Source: Streptomyces fagopyri (GTDB lineage: Bacteria > Actinomycetota > Actinomycetes > Streptomycetales > Streptomycetaceae). Taken from it: a stretch of DNA of 64,000 nucleotides. Shown one piece after another: positions 34,480 through 43,612 of this stretch. The notes under the pieces were generated by a model that worked only from the letters and a program-made list of their open reading frames with translations, was not told the DNA's origin and made no database searches. The stretch lies in assembly GCF_009498275.1 (NCBI RefSeq), contig NZ_CP045643.1, forward strand, positions 7,688,001 to 7,752,000. Direction: 5' to 3'. The position numbers and the translations under genes were made by a program. Within the stretch, counting starts at the first letter, position 1; each line of letters begins with the position of its first letter.

Positions 34480-35391
34480 GTGAAGGTCGGCTGCATCGGG
34501 CTGGGCGACATCGCGCGGAAGGCGTATCTGCCGGTGCTCGGCGTCCACCCCGGGGTCGAGCTGCATCTGCAGACCCGGACGCCCGCGACGCTCGCGGAGG
34601 TCGCCGACAGCCTCCACCTTCCGCCGGGGCAGCGGCACACCGACCTGACGGAGCTGCTGGCCCAGGACCTCGACGCGGCCTTCGTGCACGCTGCCACCGT
34701 GGCGCACCCCGAGATCGTCGCGCGGCTCCTGGAAGCGGGCGTACCGACGTTCGTCGACAAGCCCCTCGCCTACGAACTCGACGCCTCGGAAGGGCTGGTC
34801 CGGCTCGCGGAGGAGCGGAACGTCAGCCTCGCCGTCGGCTTCAACCGCCGCCACGCACCCGGGTACGCGCAGTGCCTGGAGCATCCGCGCGAGCTGATCC
34901 TGATGCAGAAGAACCGCACAGGGCTGCCGGAGGTGCCGCGCACGATGATCCTCGACGACTTCATCCATGTCGTGGACACCCTGCGGTTCCTGGTGCCCGG
35001 CCCGGTCGACGACGTGACGGTACGGGCCCGCGTCGAGGACGGCCTGCTCCACCACGTCGTACTCCAGCTCGCGGGCGACGGCTTCACGGCGCTCGGGGTG
35101 ATGAACCGGCTGAGCGGCTCGGCGGAGGAGATCCTGGAGGTCTCCGGTCAGGACACCAAGCGGCAGGTGCTCAACCTCGCCGAGGTGATCGACCACAAGG
35201 GCCAGCCGAGCGTGCGACGGCGCGGTGACTGGGTGCCGGTGGCCCGCCAGCGCGGTATCGAGCAGGGGGTGCTCGTCTTCCTCGACGCCGTACGCGCGGG
35301 CAAGGTGCTCAGCGCCCGGGACGCACTGGCGACTCACGAACTGTGCGAGCGGGTGGTGCGAGCGGTCCAGGAGCGCTCCGCCGCAGCCTGA
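34480..35391 (+). CDS. Gfo/Idh/MocA-family oxidoreductase
   Basis: The 303-aa protein has an N-terminal Rossmann fold (VKVGCIGLGDIARKAYLPVL) with the GxGxxA-type nucleotide loop. It also has the FVDKPLAYEL motif (EKP-like) near residue 90. The family oxidises sugars, inositol or related compounds. GTG at 34480 follows GAAGGAGAT. The 3' end overlaps the convergent lnt gene by 83 nt. Confidence 0.9.
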   Translation: MKVGCIGLGDIARKAYLPVLGVHPGVELHLQTRTPATLAEVADSLHLPPGQRHTDLTELLAQDLDAAFVHAATVAHPEIVARLLEAGVPTFVDKPLAYELDASEGLVRLAEERNVSLAVGFNRRHAPGYAQCLEHPRELILMQKNRTGLPEVPRTMILDDFIHVVDTLRFLVPGPVDDVTVRARVEDGLLHHVVLQLAGDGFTALGVMNRLSGSAEEILEVSGQDTKRQVLNLAEVIDHKGQPSVRRRGDWVPVARQRGIEQGVLVFLDAVRAGKVLSARDALATHELCERVVRAVQERSAAA

Positions 35392-36901
35392 GCGCGCGGA
35401 CCCCCTCCGTCGCGCACAGCGCTGCCAGGACGAGCAGCGCCCCGTGCACCGGCCAGTCGCCGTACCGGACGTACGGGGTGACCCCGCGCGCGAGAGGGAC
35501 CTCGTACACCGCCGCCTCGCTCGCGTCCGTGCCGAGCCAGGAGCCGAGCCGCTCACCGCTGGGCCCGTAGACGGCGGAGACACCGGTCAGGGTCGCGTGC
35601 ACCATCGGGCGGCCGGTCTCGGCCGCCCGCAGCGCGGCCAGCGAGGCATGCTGTTCGGGTGCCCAGCTGTGCTGGAACGAAGAGGTCGACGACTGGGCGA
35701 GCAGTACTTCCGCGCCGTCCTGCGCGAGATGCCGGCTCATGTCCGGGAACGCCGTCTCGAAGCAGATCATCGGTCCGACCCGCAGTCCGTGCCCGGCGTC
35801 CATCACCACCTGCTCGGTGCCGCGCCTGCGGTCCTCGCCCGCCGCCTTGCCGACCGAGGTCGCCCAGCCGAGGAGGGAACGCGCCGGTATGTACTCGCCG
35901 AAGGGGACGAGACGCATCTTGTCGTAGCGGGCGCCGGTCGGTCCCCCCGCTCCCACCAGCACCGAACTCTTGTATATCCCGGGCCGGTCGGAGCGCCGCG
36001 CGTCGACGTTCACGAGGATGTCGGCGCCGGTCTCCCGGGACAGCGCGCTGATGCGCTCCGCCAGGTCGGGGCGGCCGGCCAGGTCGACGCCGACACTGCT
36101 CTCGCCCCAGACGACGAGGTCGACGTGGCGCCCGGCGAGTGCGCGGGTGAGCGCCTCCTCGCGCGCGAAGCGCTTCTCCGCGCCGGCTCCGGCGCCGCCG
36201 CCGATGACGCCGGGCTGTACGACGGCGACGCGCACCTGGCCGTCGGCGTCGGGGCGCGGGGACCACATCCAGGCCGCCGAGGTGGCGGCCGCGGTGGCGA
36301 CGAGTCCGGTGACGGCGGTGGCGACGGCGGGGACACGCGACCGGCGTACGGCCGTCAGGACCGCGACCGCGACGTTGACGGCCACCACCAGGAAGCTCAG
36401 CAGCCACACCCCGCCGACCGAGGCGAGCCGCAGCGCGGGCGCCACCTGCCACTGGCTCGACCCGAGCAGACCCCACGGTCCGCCGAGTCCCTGCCAGGAC
36501 CGGACGAGCTCGACACCCAGCCAGCCCGACGGCAGCACCACGAGCGCGGCCCCGACCCGCCCCGCCGAGGGCACACCGCCGAGGAGCCGTCGTACGAGCC
36601 AGCCCCAGGGCGCCCACAGCGTCCCGAGCAGTGCCGCGATGACGACCGTGAAGACATTGAGGCTCGGCAGCAGCCAGTGGTGCACGGCCAGCATGAATCC
36701 CAGGCCGCCGAACCAGCCGTCGTACGCGGCGCGTCCGCCGGTCGGGGCGGTGCGGGCCAGCAGGATCCAGGGCACGAGGGCGACGTGGGCGAACCACCAC
36801 CACGACGGGGCCGGGAAGGCGAACACCGGCAGCGAGCCCGCCAGCGCGGCGATGACGGCGCGCCGCCAGGGAGAGACGAGCCAGCGGTCGAACCTCGTCA
36901 T
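35309..36901 (-). CDS. lnt: apolipoprotein N-acyltransferase
   Basis: The 530-aa membrane enzyme adds the third acyl chain to diacylglyceryl lipoproteins. About seven N-terminal helices precede a nitrilase-like catalytic domain. WGESSVGVDLAG holds the Glu (near residue 260), YDKMRLVPFGEY the Lys, and MICFETAFPDMSRHL the Cys. This is one of two lnt-like genes expected in Streptomyces, from memory. The ATG follows GGAGGGAA. It overlaps Gfo/Idh at the 3' end. Confidence 0.92.
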   Translation of the reverse strand: MTRFDRWLVSPWRRAVIAALAGSLPVFAFPAPSWWWFAHVALVPWILLARTAPTGGRAAYDGWFGGLGFMLAVHHWLLPSLNVFTVVIAALLGTLWAPWGWLVRRLLGGVPSAGRVGAALVVLPSGWLGVELVRSWQGLGGPWGLLGSSQWQVAPALRLASVGGVWLLSFLVVAVNVAVAVLTAVRRSRVPAVATAVTGLVATAAATSAAWMWSPRPDADGQVRVAVVQPGVIGGGAGAGAEKRFAREEALTRALAGRHVDLVVWGESSVGVDLAGRPDLAERISALSRETGADILVNVDARRSDRPGIYKSSVLVGAGGPTGARYDKMRLVPFGEYIPARSLLGWATSVGKAAGEDRRRGTEQVVMDAGHGLRVGPMICFETAFPDMSRHLAQDGAEVLLAQSSTSSFQHSWAPEQHASLAALRAAETGRPMVHATLTGVSAVYGPSGERLGSWLGTDASEAAVYEVPLARGVTPYVRYGDWPVHGALLVLAALCATEGVRALRLRRSAPGPLAPPARTVRESPVRPGR

Positions 36902-36971
36902 ACGGCGCTTCCCTCCCCGGTGGTCCCTCCAGTGTGCGCTTCGAAGACGATCTCCGACAGGGTGCCTGCGG

Positions 36972-37457
36972 TCAGCCGGCCGAGGGTTCCTGACGGGGCG
37001 GCGGCATGCGCCGCCACTTCTCCTGGACGACCACCTCGCGCAGGCGCCAGCCGAGGTCGGTGCGCACCAGTCGGAAGACGTAGCGGCCGCCGCACACGAA
37101 ATCTGGTGCGGTGGAAGTGCCGTCCTGGCCCGCGAGGCGCATCGGATTGATGTAGTCGGCCCGGACCCGGGCGGTGTCGCCGCTGTCCTGGTCCAGTACG
37201 CCGAACAGCAGCTGTCGGTTGACGATCAGATGCTGGCGCATGGCGAAGAGTTCCATGCTCCGCGCGAGCCATCCCGCGACCTCGTCGGCGTCCCCCTCGA
37301 TACCGCCCGCGGAGCGGTAGTCCGCGCGGCCGTCCGGCGCGAACAGCCGTCGGTACGCCTCCCAGTCGCCGTCGTCGACGGCCACCGCGTACTCGGTGAC
37401 GAGTCCGTCCACGGCGAACCGGTCCATCACGGTCGCGAGCTCCACACGCTGCGTCAT
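36972..37457 (-). CDS. NTF2-like (SnoaL-type) protein
   Basis: The 161-aa protein has the cone-shaped NTF2-like fold: ATVMDRFAVDGLVTEYAVAV, DDGDWEAYRRLFAPDGRADY, and NRQLLFGVLDQD. Members act as dehydratases, isomerases or ligand binders. ATG at 37457 matches the family start; the upstream antisense frame is a shadow. Ribosome site is weak. It is on the same strand as lnt (about 70 bp apart) and the LLM gene and may share transcription. Confidence 0.85.
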   Translation of the reverse strand: MTQRVELATVMDRFAVDGLVTEYAVAVDDGDWEAYRRLFAPDGRADYRSAGGIEGDADEVAGWLARSMELFAMRQHLIVNRQLLFGVLDQDSGDTARVRADYINPMRLAGQDGTSTAPDFVCGGRYVFRLVRTDLGWRLREVVVQEKWRRMPPPRQEPSAG

Positions 37458-37561
37458 CGGCTCAGTGTTGGCCACCGGGACTGCGCAGCCAAGGGGCGTG
37501 CAGCGACATTCGGTGCCGGCACCGCGGGTGTCCGCGGCGGGCCGGCGACCCGCCGCGGGGG

Positions 37562-38545
37562 CTACTCCGCCGGTGCCATGACGTGCCGTCGGACGAGTTC
37601 GTAGGACTTCAGACGATCCGTCAGCGCGTGGACGGGTGTCACCAGCATGAGTTCGTCCGCACCGGTCGCCTCCGCCAGGTCCGCCAGTCGGGTCGCGACC
37701 GTGTCGGGTGTGCCGTGCGCCTGGTGGGCGCGGAAACCGGCCAGGGCCCGCGTCTCCTGCGCGGTGAACGGGTGGACGGCCGCCTGCTCGGGCGTCGGGA
37801 AGGGGATGTCGCCCTTCCCCTTGAGCAGTCCGGCCTTGACGACGTCCATCGGGCCCGCGAGCCGGGCGGCCTCCTCCCCGGTTGTGGCGCACACCGTCTC
37901 GACGCAGACCAGGACCCGGGGACGGTCGCACCAGCGGGAGGGGGAGAAGTGCTCCCGGTAGTGGCGGAGCGCGGGGAGGGTGTTGTCGGGACGGATGTGA
38001 TGGGCGAAGGCGACGGGCAGCCCGAGTTCGGCGGCGAGCGCGGCCCCGGCCGTGCTCGACGACAGCAGCCACGGCTCCGGGAGCGGGTCGAGTGCGACCT
38101 CCTCCACCAGGAACCGCAGCGTATTCGACACGTCGTCGCGGTACTCGTCGTCCGTCGTCGGTCCGGCCCCGCGCCGCAGGGCCCGTGCCGTGGACTCGTC
38201 GAAGGTGCCCGGCCCGCGACCGATGCCCAGGTCGATCCGGCCCGCGTGCAGCGCGGCCAGCGTGCCGAACTGCTCGGCCAGCATGATCGGAGCGTGGTTG
38301 GGGGCGAGGACGCCGCCGGATCCGAGACGGAGGGACGAGGTCGACGCGGCCGCGTGGGCGGTCAGGACGACGGGCGGGAACGCCCCGATGGCGGGGGAGT
38401 GGTGGTGCTCGGCGTACCAGAGCCGCCGGTATCCGAGTTCGTCGAGCCGCCGGGCGAACTCGGTGGTGTCGCGCAACGTGTCGGCGGCCCGCGTGCCCGC
38501 CTGGACCATGGCTACTTCCAGCGCGCTGAGCGGCACAGTGATCAT
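37562..38545 (-). CDS. LLM-class flavin-dependent oxidoreductase
   Basis: The 327-aa protein has the luciferase-like (LLM) barrel: FARRLDELGYRRLWYAEHHH, SLRLGSGGVLAPNHAP, and DLGIGRGPG. These are typical FMN or F420-dependent monooxygenases or reductases. TATACT lies 6 nt before its ATG, so the message is probably leaderless. Confidence 0.9.
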   Translation of the reverse strand: MITVPLSALEVAMVQAGTRAADTLRDTTEFARRLDELGYRRLWYAEHHHSPAIGAFPPVVLTAHAAASTSSLRLGSGGVLAPNHAPIMLAEQFGTLAALHAGRIDLGIGRGPGTFDESTARALRRGAGPTTDDEYRDDVSNTLRFLVEEVALDPLPEPWLLSSSTAGAALAAELGLPVAFAHHIRPDNTLPALRHYREHFSPSRWCDRPRVLVCVETVCATTGEEAARLAGPMDVVKAGLLKGKGDIPFPTPEQAAVHPFTAQETRALAGFRAHQAHGTPDTVATRLADLAEATGADELMLVTPVHALTDRLKSYELVRRHVMAPAE

Positions 38546-38738
38546 CCGCTCAGTATAGGAAGCGGGCACGCGAGGCCATGGGTGTTTCGTCGGTCGGGGG
38601 CGGGCCGGGACCGGCGTCGGCCCGCGCTGTACGGGGGTCGAACAAGCCCTGGGGGCAGCCGAGTTCGTACCGGATGCCCTCGTAGGCCGTGAGGTGCGGG
38701 ACCGGACGTCGGTGACGACGGCCGGTCCTGACGCCCGA

Positions 38739-40184
38739 TCAGACGGCCGGTACCGGGTAGGTCGGGTACTCGACCCCGGAGACGTGCTGGACGACCCGGA
38801 TGACCTGGCAGGAGTAGCCGAACTCGTTGTCGTACCAGAGGTAGAGGATCGCGTTGTCGCCGTCGACCTTGGTGGCACCGGCGTCGACGATCGAGGCGTG
38901 GCGAGAGCCGATGAAGTCGCTCGACACCGCGTCAGGAGCGGTGGTGAAGTCGATCTGACGCTTGAGCGGCGAGGTCAGCGACACCTCGCGGAGGTGGTCG
39001 AGGACCTCCTCGCGGGTGGTCTCGCGCCCCAGCCGCAGGCTGAGGATGGCGATCGAGACGTCCGGCACCGGGACCCGGATCGAACTGCCCGTGATGGGGG
39101 CCTGGAGGTCGGGCAGTGCCTTGGCGACGGCGGAGGCGGCCCCCGTCTCCGTGATCACCATGTTGAGCGGCGCGGAGCGGCCACGGCGGTCGGAGCTGTG
39201 GTAATTGTCCAGCAGGTTCTGGTCGTTGGTGAACGAGTGGACGGTCTCGACATGACCGCGCAGGACGCCGTACTCGTCGGCCATCGCCTTCAGCGGCGGG
39301 ACGATCGCGTTGGTGGTGCAGGAGGCGCAGGACAGGATCTGCTCGTCCGGCTTGATCGTGTCGTGGTTGACGCCGTGCACGATGTTGGGGACGTCGCCCT
39401 TGCCGGGCGCGGTGAGGACGACCTTGTCGATCCCGGGGCGCAGGTGCTTCGACAGGCCCTCGCGGTCACGCCACTTGCCGGTGTTGTCGATGAGGATGGC
39501 GTCGTTGATGCCGTACGCCGTGTAGTCGACCTCGCTCGGGTCGCCGGCGTAGATCACCTTGATCTCGTTGCCGTTGGCGATGATCGTGCTGTTCGCCTCG
39601 TCGACGGTGATCGTGCCCTGGAACTGGCCGTGGATGGAGTCGCGGCGCAGCAACGAGGCGCGCTTGACGATGTCCTGGTCCCCGCCCTGGCGGACGACTA
39701 CGGCGCGCAGCCGCAGGCCGTTGCCGGAGCCGGCCTTCTCGATGAGCAGGCGGGCGACGAGCCGGCCGATGCGGCCGAAACCGTAGAGGACGACGTCGCG
39801 CGGCGCGCGGCGCTCGATCTTGTCCGCGCCCGTGGCGCCGGCGACGGCCCTGGCGGTGAACTCCTGTACGGAGAGCCCGAGATCGTCGGTCCGGTACGTC
39901 GCGGCGAGCATGCCGAGGTCGATCTGGGACGGCCCGAGATCGAGCGTGGTCAGCGCCTGGAGGAACGGCAGTGTCTCGGTGACGGAGAGCTCCGCACCGG
40001 CGATCTGCCGGGCGAACCGGTGGGTCTTGAGAAGGCTGACCACCGACTTGTTCACCAAGGAGCGGCTGTGGAGGAGGACCGTGACGTCCCGCTCCCGGTG
40101 CAGCTTCCCGATGATCGGGATCATCGACTCCGCGATCTCCTCGCGGGTCTTCCAGTTGGTGAACGAGTCGTCGTTGACAGTCAC
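38739..40184 (-). CDS. gap: glyceraldehyde-3-phosphate dehydrogenase, long form
   Basis: The 481-aa protein has an N-terminal extension of about 125 residues before the Rossmann motif YGFGRIGRLVARLL (about residue 134). The catalytic Cys is in LSCASCTTNAIVPP (near 290), and WYDNEFGYS is near the end. Long GapB-type enzymes are known from actinobacteria and often act in gluconeogenesis with NADP, but the cofactor is not deducible here. GTG at 40184 follows GAAAGATAG. Confidence 0.93.
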   Translation of the reverse strand: MTVNDDSFTNWKTREEIAESMIPIIGKLHRERDVTVLLHSRSLVNKSVVSLLKTHRFARQIAGAELSVTETLPFLQALTTLDLGPSQIDLGMLAATYRTDDLGLSVQEFTARAVAGATGADKIERRAPRDVVLYGFGRIGRLVARLLIEKAGSGNGLRLRAVVVRQGGDQDIVKRASLLRRDSIHGQFQGTITVDEANSTIIANGNEIKVIYAGDPSEVDYTAYGINDAILIDNTGKWRDREGLSKHLRPGIDKVVLTAPGKGDVPNIVHGVNHDTIKPDEQILSCASCTTNAIVPPLKAMADEYGVLRGHVETVHSFTNDQNLLDNYHSSDRRGRSAPLNMVITETGAASAVAKALPDLQAPITGSSIRVPVPDVSIAILSLRLGRETTREEVLDHLREVSLTSPLKRQIDFTTAPDAVSSDFIGSRHASIVDAGATKVDGDNAILYLWYDNEFGYSCQVIRVVQHVSGVEYPTYPVPAV

Positions 40185-40341
40185 AGTCTATCTTTCGAGC
40201 TAGGAGGCGCTCATATGGTAACCCGTCCGTCGTTCCGATCGTCCGAGGGGTGTACGGCCGGGGTCGTGGAGGGGTACGGAGGCCGGAGCCATGATCGAGG
40301 GCGGGCGTAATGTGGGAGTCGCCCGTCAGAAGGAGACACGC

Positions 40342-41082
40342 ATGACACGCCCGGTCACTGTGGTCACGGGCGGCAGTCGGGGGATCGGCGCCGCGATGTG
40401 CGCCCGCCTGGCGGCGGACGGACACGACGTGGTGGTGGGCTACGTGCGTGACGGCGCTGCCGCGGACTCGACCGCGGCAGCCGTCCGCGCCGCGGGTGCG
40501 CGCTGTGTCACGGTACGGGTGGACACCTCGGACGCGGACGACGTGGAGCGGCTCTTCGACACGGCGGCGGACCGTCTCGGGCCCGTCACCGGGCTGGTGA
40601 ACAACGCCGGTGTGACGGGTCCGCTCGGGCGGCTCGCGGACACCGACCCCGCCGACCTGCGGCACGTGGTGGACGTCAACCTGCTGGGCACGCTGCTGTG
40701 TTCGCGGCGGGCCGCCCGGTCCATGGCGGCCTGGGGGAGCGGTGTCATCGTGAACGTGTCCTCGGCCGCGGCGACGCTCGGCAGCCCTGGCGAGTTCGTC
40801 CACTACGCGGCCACGAAGGCCGCGGTCGACGCCCTGACGCTGGGCCTCGCGAAGGAACTCGGCCCGGACGGCATCCGGGTCAACGCGGTCGCGCCCGGCA
40901 TGATCGACACCGAGATGCACGCGGCGATGGGCGACCCGGGCCGCGCCGAGCGCGCCGCCTCCTCGATTCCGCTGCGCCGCGTCGGCCGGGCGGAGGAAGT
41001 CGCCGCCGCCGTCTCGTGGTTGATGTCGCCCGACGCGTCGTACGCCACGGGGGCCGTGCTGCGGGTGTCGGGAGGCCGCTGA
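40342..41082 (+). CDS. short-chain dehydrogenase/reductase
   Basis: The 246-aa classical SDR has TGGSRGIGAAMCARL at residues 9-22, NNAGV near 87, VNVSSAAA, and catalytic YAATKAAVD near 150. ATG follows AGGAGA. It stands alone. The TGA stop lies in a GGGAGGCCG-type repeat. Confidence 0.9.
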   Translation: MTRPVTVVTGGSRGIGAAMCARLAADGHDVVVGYVRDGAAADSTAAAVRAAGARCVTVRVDTSDADDVERLFDTAADRLGPVTGLVNNAGVTGPLGRLADTDPADLRHVVDVNLLGTLLCSRRAARSMAAWGSGVIVNVSSAAATLGSPGEFVHYAATKAAVDALTLGLAKELGPDGIRVNAVAPGMIDTEMHAAMGDPGRAERAASSIPLRRVGRAEEVAAAVSWLMSPDASYATGAVLRVSGGR

Positions 41083-41165
41083 GCCGGTGGCGGGCGCGGC
41101 GCGCGAGGTGGTGTGGGCGCGGGGAGGCCGGTGAGCCTGCGGCGGGCGCGTGGTGGTGCGGGGTT
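41070..41165 (+). repeat. ~50-bp duplication including the SDR stop codon
   Basis: GGAGGCCGCTGAGCCGGTGG (with TGA at 41080-41082) is repeated as GGAGGCCGGTGAGCCTGCGG near 41120, each followed by GCGGGCGCG and GTGGTG elements. Confidence 0.75.
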
Positions 41166-41358
41166 CGCGGGGCGATTCCGGCGGCGGTCGGTCTCCGTGC
41201 GTACCGGTCTCGACGCGTTCCACGGAAGCAACCGGAGGGGCGCGAGCGCGGGGGGACCGTCCGCGGGGCCTGACGGCTGACCTCGGTGTACTCCCTGGGC
41301 GGTTACGGTATCCGCCGCCGCGCACCGGCTGGAGCGCCGTCCCGCGGGGCGAGGCGGG

Positions 41359-41538
41359 TCAGGCCGCCTCGATGACCTCTCCGCGGATCGCTTCCGCCCA
41401 TTTCACGACCAACAGCTCGTACTCCGCGCGCTCCTGGGCGGACAGGGAGCCGCCCGAGCGCATCCACAGGGCGCGGATCTGCTCGTTCAACGCGGCAGCG
41501 GACCGCACGGAACCAGAGAACGTGAAGTCGGGGGACAT
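41359..41538 (-). CDS. small conserved protein (59 aa), possibly DNA-damage induced
   Basis: A short protein starting MSPDFTFSGSVRSAAALNEQ and ending with AEYELLVVKWAEAIRGEVIE. Codon third positions are strongly GC, and the ATG at 41538 is 7 nt after TAGGCT, so translation would be leaderless. The fold is helical. I do not recognise a domain. A damage-type promoter precedes it. Confidence 0.68.
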   Translation of the reverse strand: MSPDFTFSGSVRSAAALNEQIRALWMRSGGSLSAQERAEYELLVVKWAEAIRGEVIEAA

Positions 41539-41545
41539 GCGCACC

Positions 41546-41568
41546 AGCCTAGGGGCATGGACTGACAC
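41546..41568 (-). promoter_or_regulatory. candidate damage-type promoter of the 59-aa gene
   Basis: Read on the minus strand: GTGTCAGTC, exactly 8 bp, TAGGCT. It differs from TTGTCRGTG-N8-TANNNT at the first and last bases of the first element. The ATG lies 7 nt downstream of the -10. Confidence 0.55.
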
Positions 41569-41846
41569 TGCGCTACCGGTCGGCTACGCGTGCCGTATGC
41601 GGTTCGTCACGGCTTCTGTCCTCCGGGTCCGGGCGGCGTCGTACGGGAGCGGCCGGACCGGATCGCGGCACCACCCCGGCGTCGGCGCACGCTTCTCCGT
41701 CCTCGACGGGGGACGAGTGGGAGAACGAGTGGGAGAACCGGTCTTTCGAAACGCTCCGCCGACCGGCGCGATAGCGCGGCTCGAAGCGGGACGCGGTACG
41801 TGGTACCGCCGCGCGGGACGCCCGCGGAACCCGTGGAACGGCCGCC
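41569..41846. other. gene-free region
   Basis: No supported gene. Frames have poor codon bias and no ribosome site. This is the 3' flank of the UppP gene. Confidence 0.5.
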
Positions 41847-42722
41847 TCAGCCCGCGGATTCCGCCGCGTGAGGGCTGAGGACGTCCGCGCCGACCAGGGC
41901 GATGATGACGATGCCGAGCGCGATCCGGTACCAGACGAACGGCATGAAGCTCTTGTGGGAGATGAACTTCATGAACCACGCGATCACGGCGTACCCGACG
42001 ACGAACGCGATGACCGTCGCGAAGATGGTCGGCCCCCAGGAGACATGACCGCTCTCGGTGGCGTCCTTCACCTCGAAGGTTCCCGAGGCGAGCACGGCCG
42101 GCATGGCGAGGAGGAAGGAGTAACGGGCCGCCGCCTCGCGGGTGTAGCCCATGAAGAGGCCGCCGCTGATGGTCGCGCCGGACCGGGAGACGCCGGGGAC
42201 CAGGGCCATCGCCTGGCAGAGGCCGAAGAGCAGGCCGTCCTTGGTGTTGAGGCTCTCGATGGTCTTGCGCTGCTTGGGGGCACGGTGCTTGCCGCCCGAC
42301 TCGTCGCGTGCCGCGAGCCGGTCCGCGACACCGATGACCACGCCGATCACGATCAGCATGGTCGCGGTGACCCGCAGATCGCGGAAAGGACCCTCGATCT
42401 GGTCCTTGAGCGTCACCCCGAGCACGCCGATCGGTATGGAGCCGACGATGACGAGCCAGCCCATCTGGGCGTCGTGGTCCTGGCGCATCGCCTTGCTCGT
42501 GAGGGAGCGGAACCACGCCACGAGGATCCGCCCCACGTCCTTGCGGAAGTAGATCAGCACCGCGGCCTCCGTGCCGAGCTGCGTGATCGCGGTGAAGGCG
42601 GCGCCGGGGTCGTGCCAGCCGGAGAACGCCGCGGTCAGGCGCAGATGCGCGCTGGAGGAGACGGGGAGGAACTCGGTCAGCCCCTGGACGAGTCCGAGGA
42701 TGAGGGATTCAAACCAAGACAT
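41847..42722 (-). CDS. uppP: undecaprenyl-diphosphatase (UppP/BacA)
   Basis: The 291-aa membrane enzyme recycles undecaprenyl pyrophosphate to the phosphate carrier used in wall synthesis and gives bacitracin tolerance. The signatures ILGLVQGLTEFLPVSSSAHL (residues 8-27) and PGVSRSGATISGGLFMGY (about 175) are intact. The ATG at 42722 has only a weak ribosome site. Streptomyces usually carry more than one copy. Confidence 0.95.
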   Translation of the reverse strand: MSWFESLILGLVQGLTEFLPVSSSAHLRLTAAFSGWHDPGAAFTAITQLGTEAAVLIYFRKDVGRILVAWFRSLTSKAMRQDHDAQMGWLVIVGSIPIGVLGVTLKDQIEGPFRDLRVTATMLIVIGVVIGVADRLAARDESGGKHRAPKQRKTIESLNTKDGLLFGLCQAMALVPGVSRSGATISGGLFMGYTREAAARYSFLLAMPAVLASGTFEVKDATESGHVSWGPTIFATVIAFVVGYAVIAWFMKFISHKSFMPFVWYRIALGIVIIALVGADVLSPHAAESAG

Positions 42723-43027
42723 GAAGTGAGGTGGTCCAAGCGCTGATCGAGGACGGGCCGACGGGCACGCCGTGTCGCGGTTCGCGGAGCGCGCTGATCA
42801 CGGCTGTTGGAGGCAGCGTAGCGCCCCGCCGGGACGTTCCGGCCATGGGGGTTTGCCTTAACTAGAGGAACTGTTCGATTGGTCGTACGAACGTGGGAGT
42901 GCCCCGGGAGGCGGTCCGGCCGGTCCAGGGGGCCGGGGTGTCGACCGGTCACCGCGCCCAGTCCCGGGTGACGCGCCCGAGGGGGAGCGGGAACGGATCG
43001 TCCGGGACCGGCGCGATCCGGCCGTCT
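42723..43027. other. intergenic region with weak dyad
   Basis: No gene seen. GTTCG-N10-CGAAC (42873-42892) is an inverted repeat. TACGCT near 42820 on the minus strand might serve as the uppP -10. Confidence 0.4.
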
Positions 43028-43510
43028 TTACTCCACCGGGTCCTGTGTCCACGCCACCGCGGGTCCCGTCACCGTCCAGCCGGGGGACTGCGGGTGGGCC
43101 GACAGGTCGCCGTGCCCGACCTCCTGGCGGCACTCCGCGCAGACCAGCCGTGGGACCAGCTCGTGGCCGCACGTGTGCTCCATCACCATCGGGCGGAAGC
43201 CGTCCTCCTGGAGATGGCGGTCGCCCCACTCCATCAGCGTCAGCAGCACCGGCTGCAGCTCCCGCCCGGCCCGGGTGGCCCGGTACTCGTAGCGCTTCGG
43301 CCGGTCGCTGTACTCGGCCTTCTCCAGTACGCCGATGTCGACGAGTCGCTTCAGGCGCGCGGTGAGCACATCGCGCGGGGCGCCGATGTTGCGGGCGAGC
43401 TGGTCGAAGCGGGTGACGCCGAGCGACACCTCCCGCATGACCAGCAGGGAGTACTTCTCGCCGACGAGCGCCAGGGTCCCGGCGATCGAGCAGGGGCGGG
43501 GGTCCTTCAT
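43028..43510 (-). CDS. HxlR-family transcriptional regulator
   Basis: The 160-aa protein has the HxlR winged helix (PRPCSIAGTLALVGEKYSLL near residue 5; GAPRDVLTARLKRLVDIGVL near 43). Cys7 is at the site used by redox-sensing relatives such as HypR. A C-terminal Cys cluster (TCGHELVPRLVCAECR) may bind zinc. It is divergent from a thiolase and probably represses it through the dyads between them. Confidence 0.9.
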   Translation of the reverse strand: MKDPRPCSIAGTLALVGEKYSLLVMREVSLGVTRFDQLARNIGAPRDVLTARLKRLVDIGVLEKAEYSDRPKRYEYRATRAGRELQPVLLTLMEWGDRHLQEDGFRPMVMEHTCGHELVPRLVCAECRQEVGHGDLSAHPQSPGWTVTGPAVAWTQDPVE

Positions 43511-43526
43511 GGCTCCAGTCTAAAGG

Positions 43527-43591
43527 GTGGGTTGGAAAGTCCAACCCACTGGGTTACCGTGGAGTCACTTAGCAAGTTTGGAAAGCAAACT
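43527..43591. promoter_or_regulatory. two HxlR operator dyads in the HxlR/thiolase intergenic region
   Basis: GTGGGTTGGA-aag-TCCAACCCAC (43527-43549) is a perfect 23-bp inverted repeat. AGTTTG-gaaag-CAAACT (43575-43591) is a second dyad sharing the TTGGAAAG core. The first is 17 bp from the regulator start. Confidence 0.75.
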
Positions 43592-43612
43592 CCATGAGTT
43601 CGGAGAGCAGCC

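Noticed and set aside
42873..42892. GTTCG-N10-CGAAC as an operator
   Set aside because: Arms are short, the spacing is long, and the position relative to a start codon is unclear. Mentioned only as a weak dyad.
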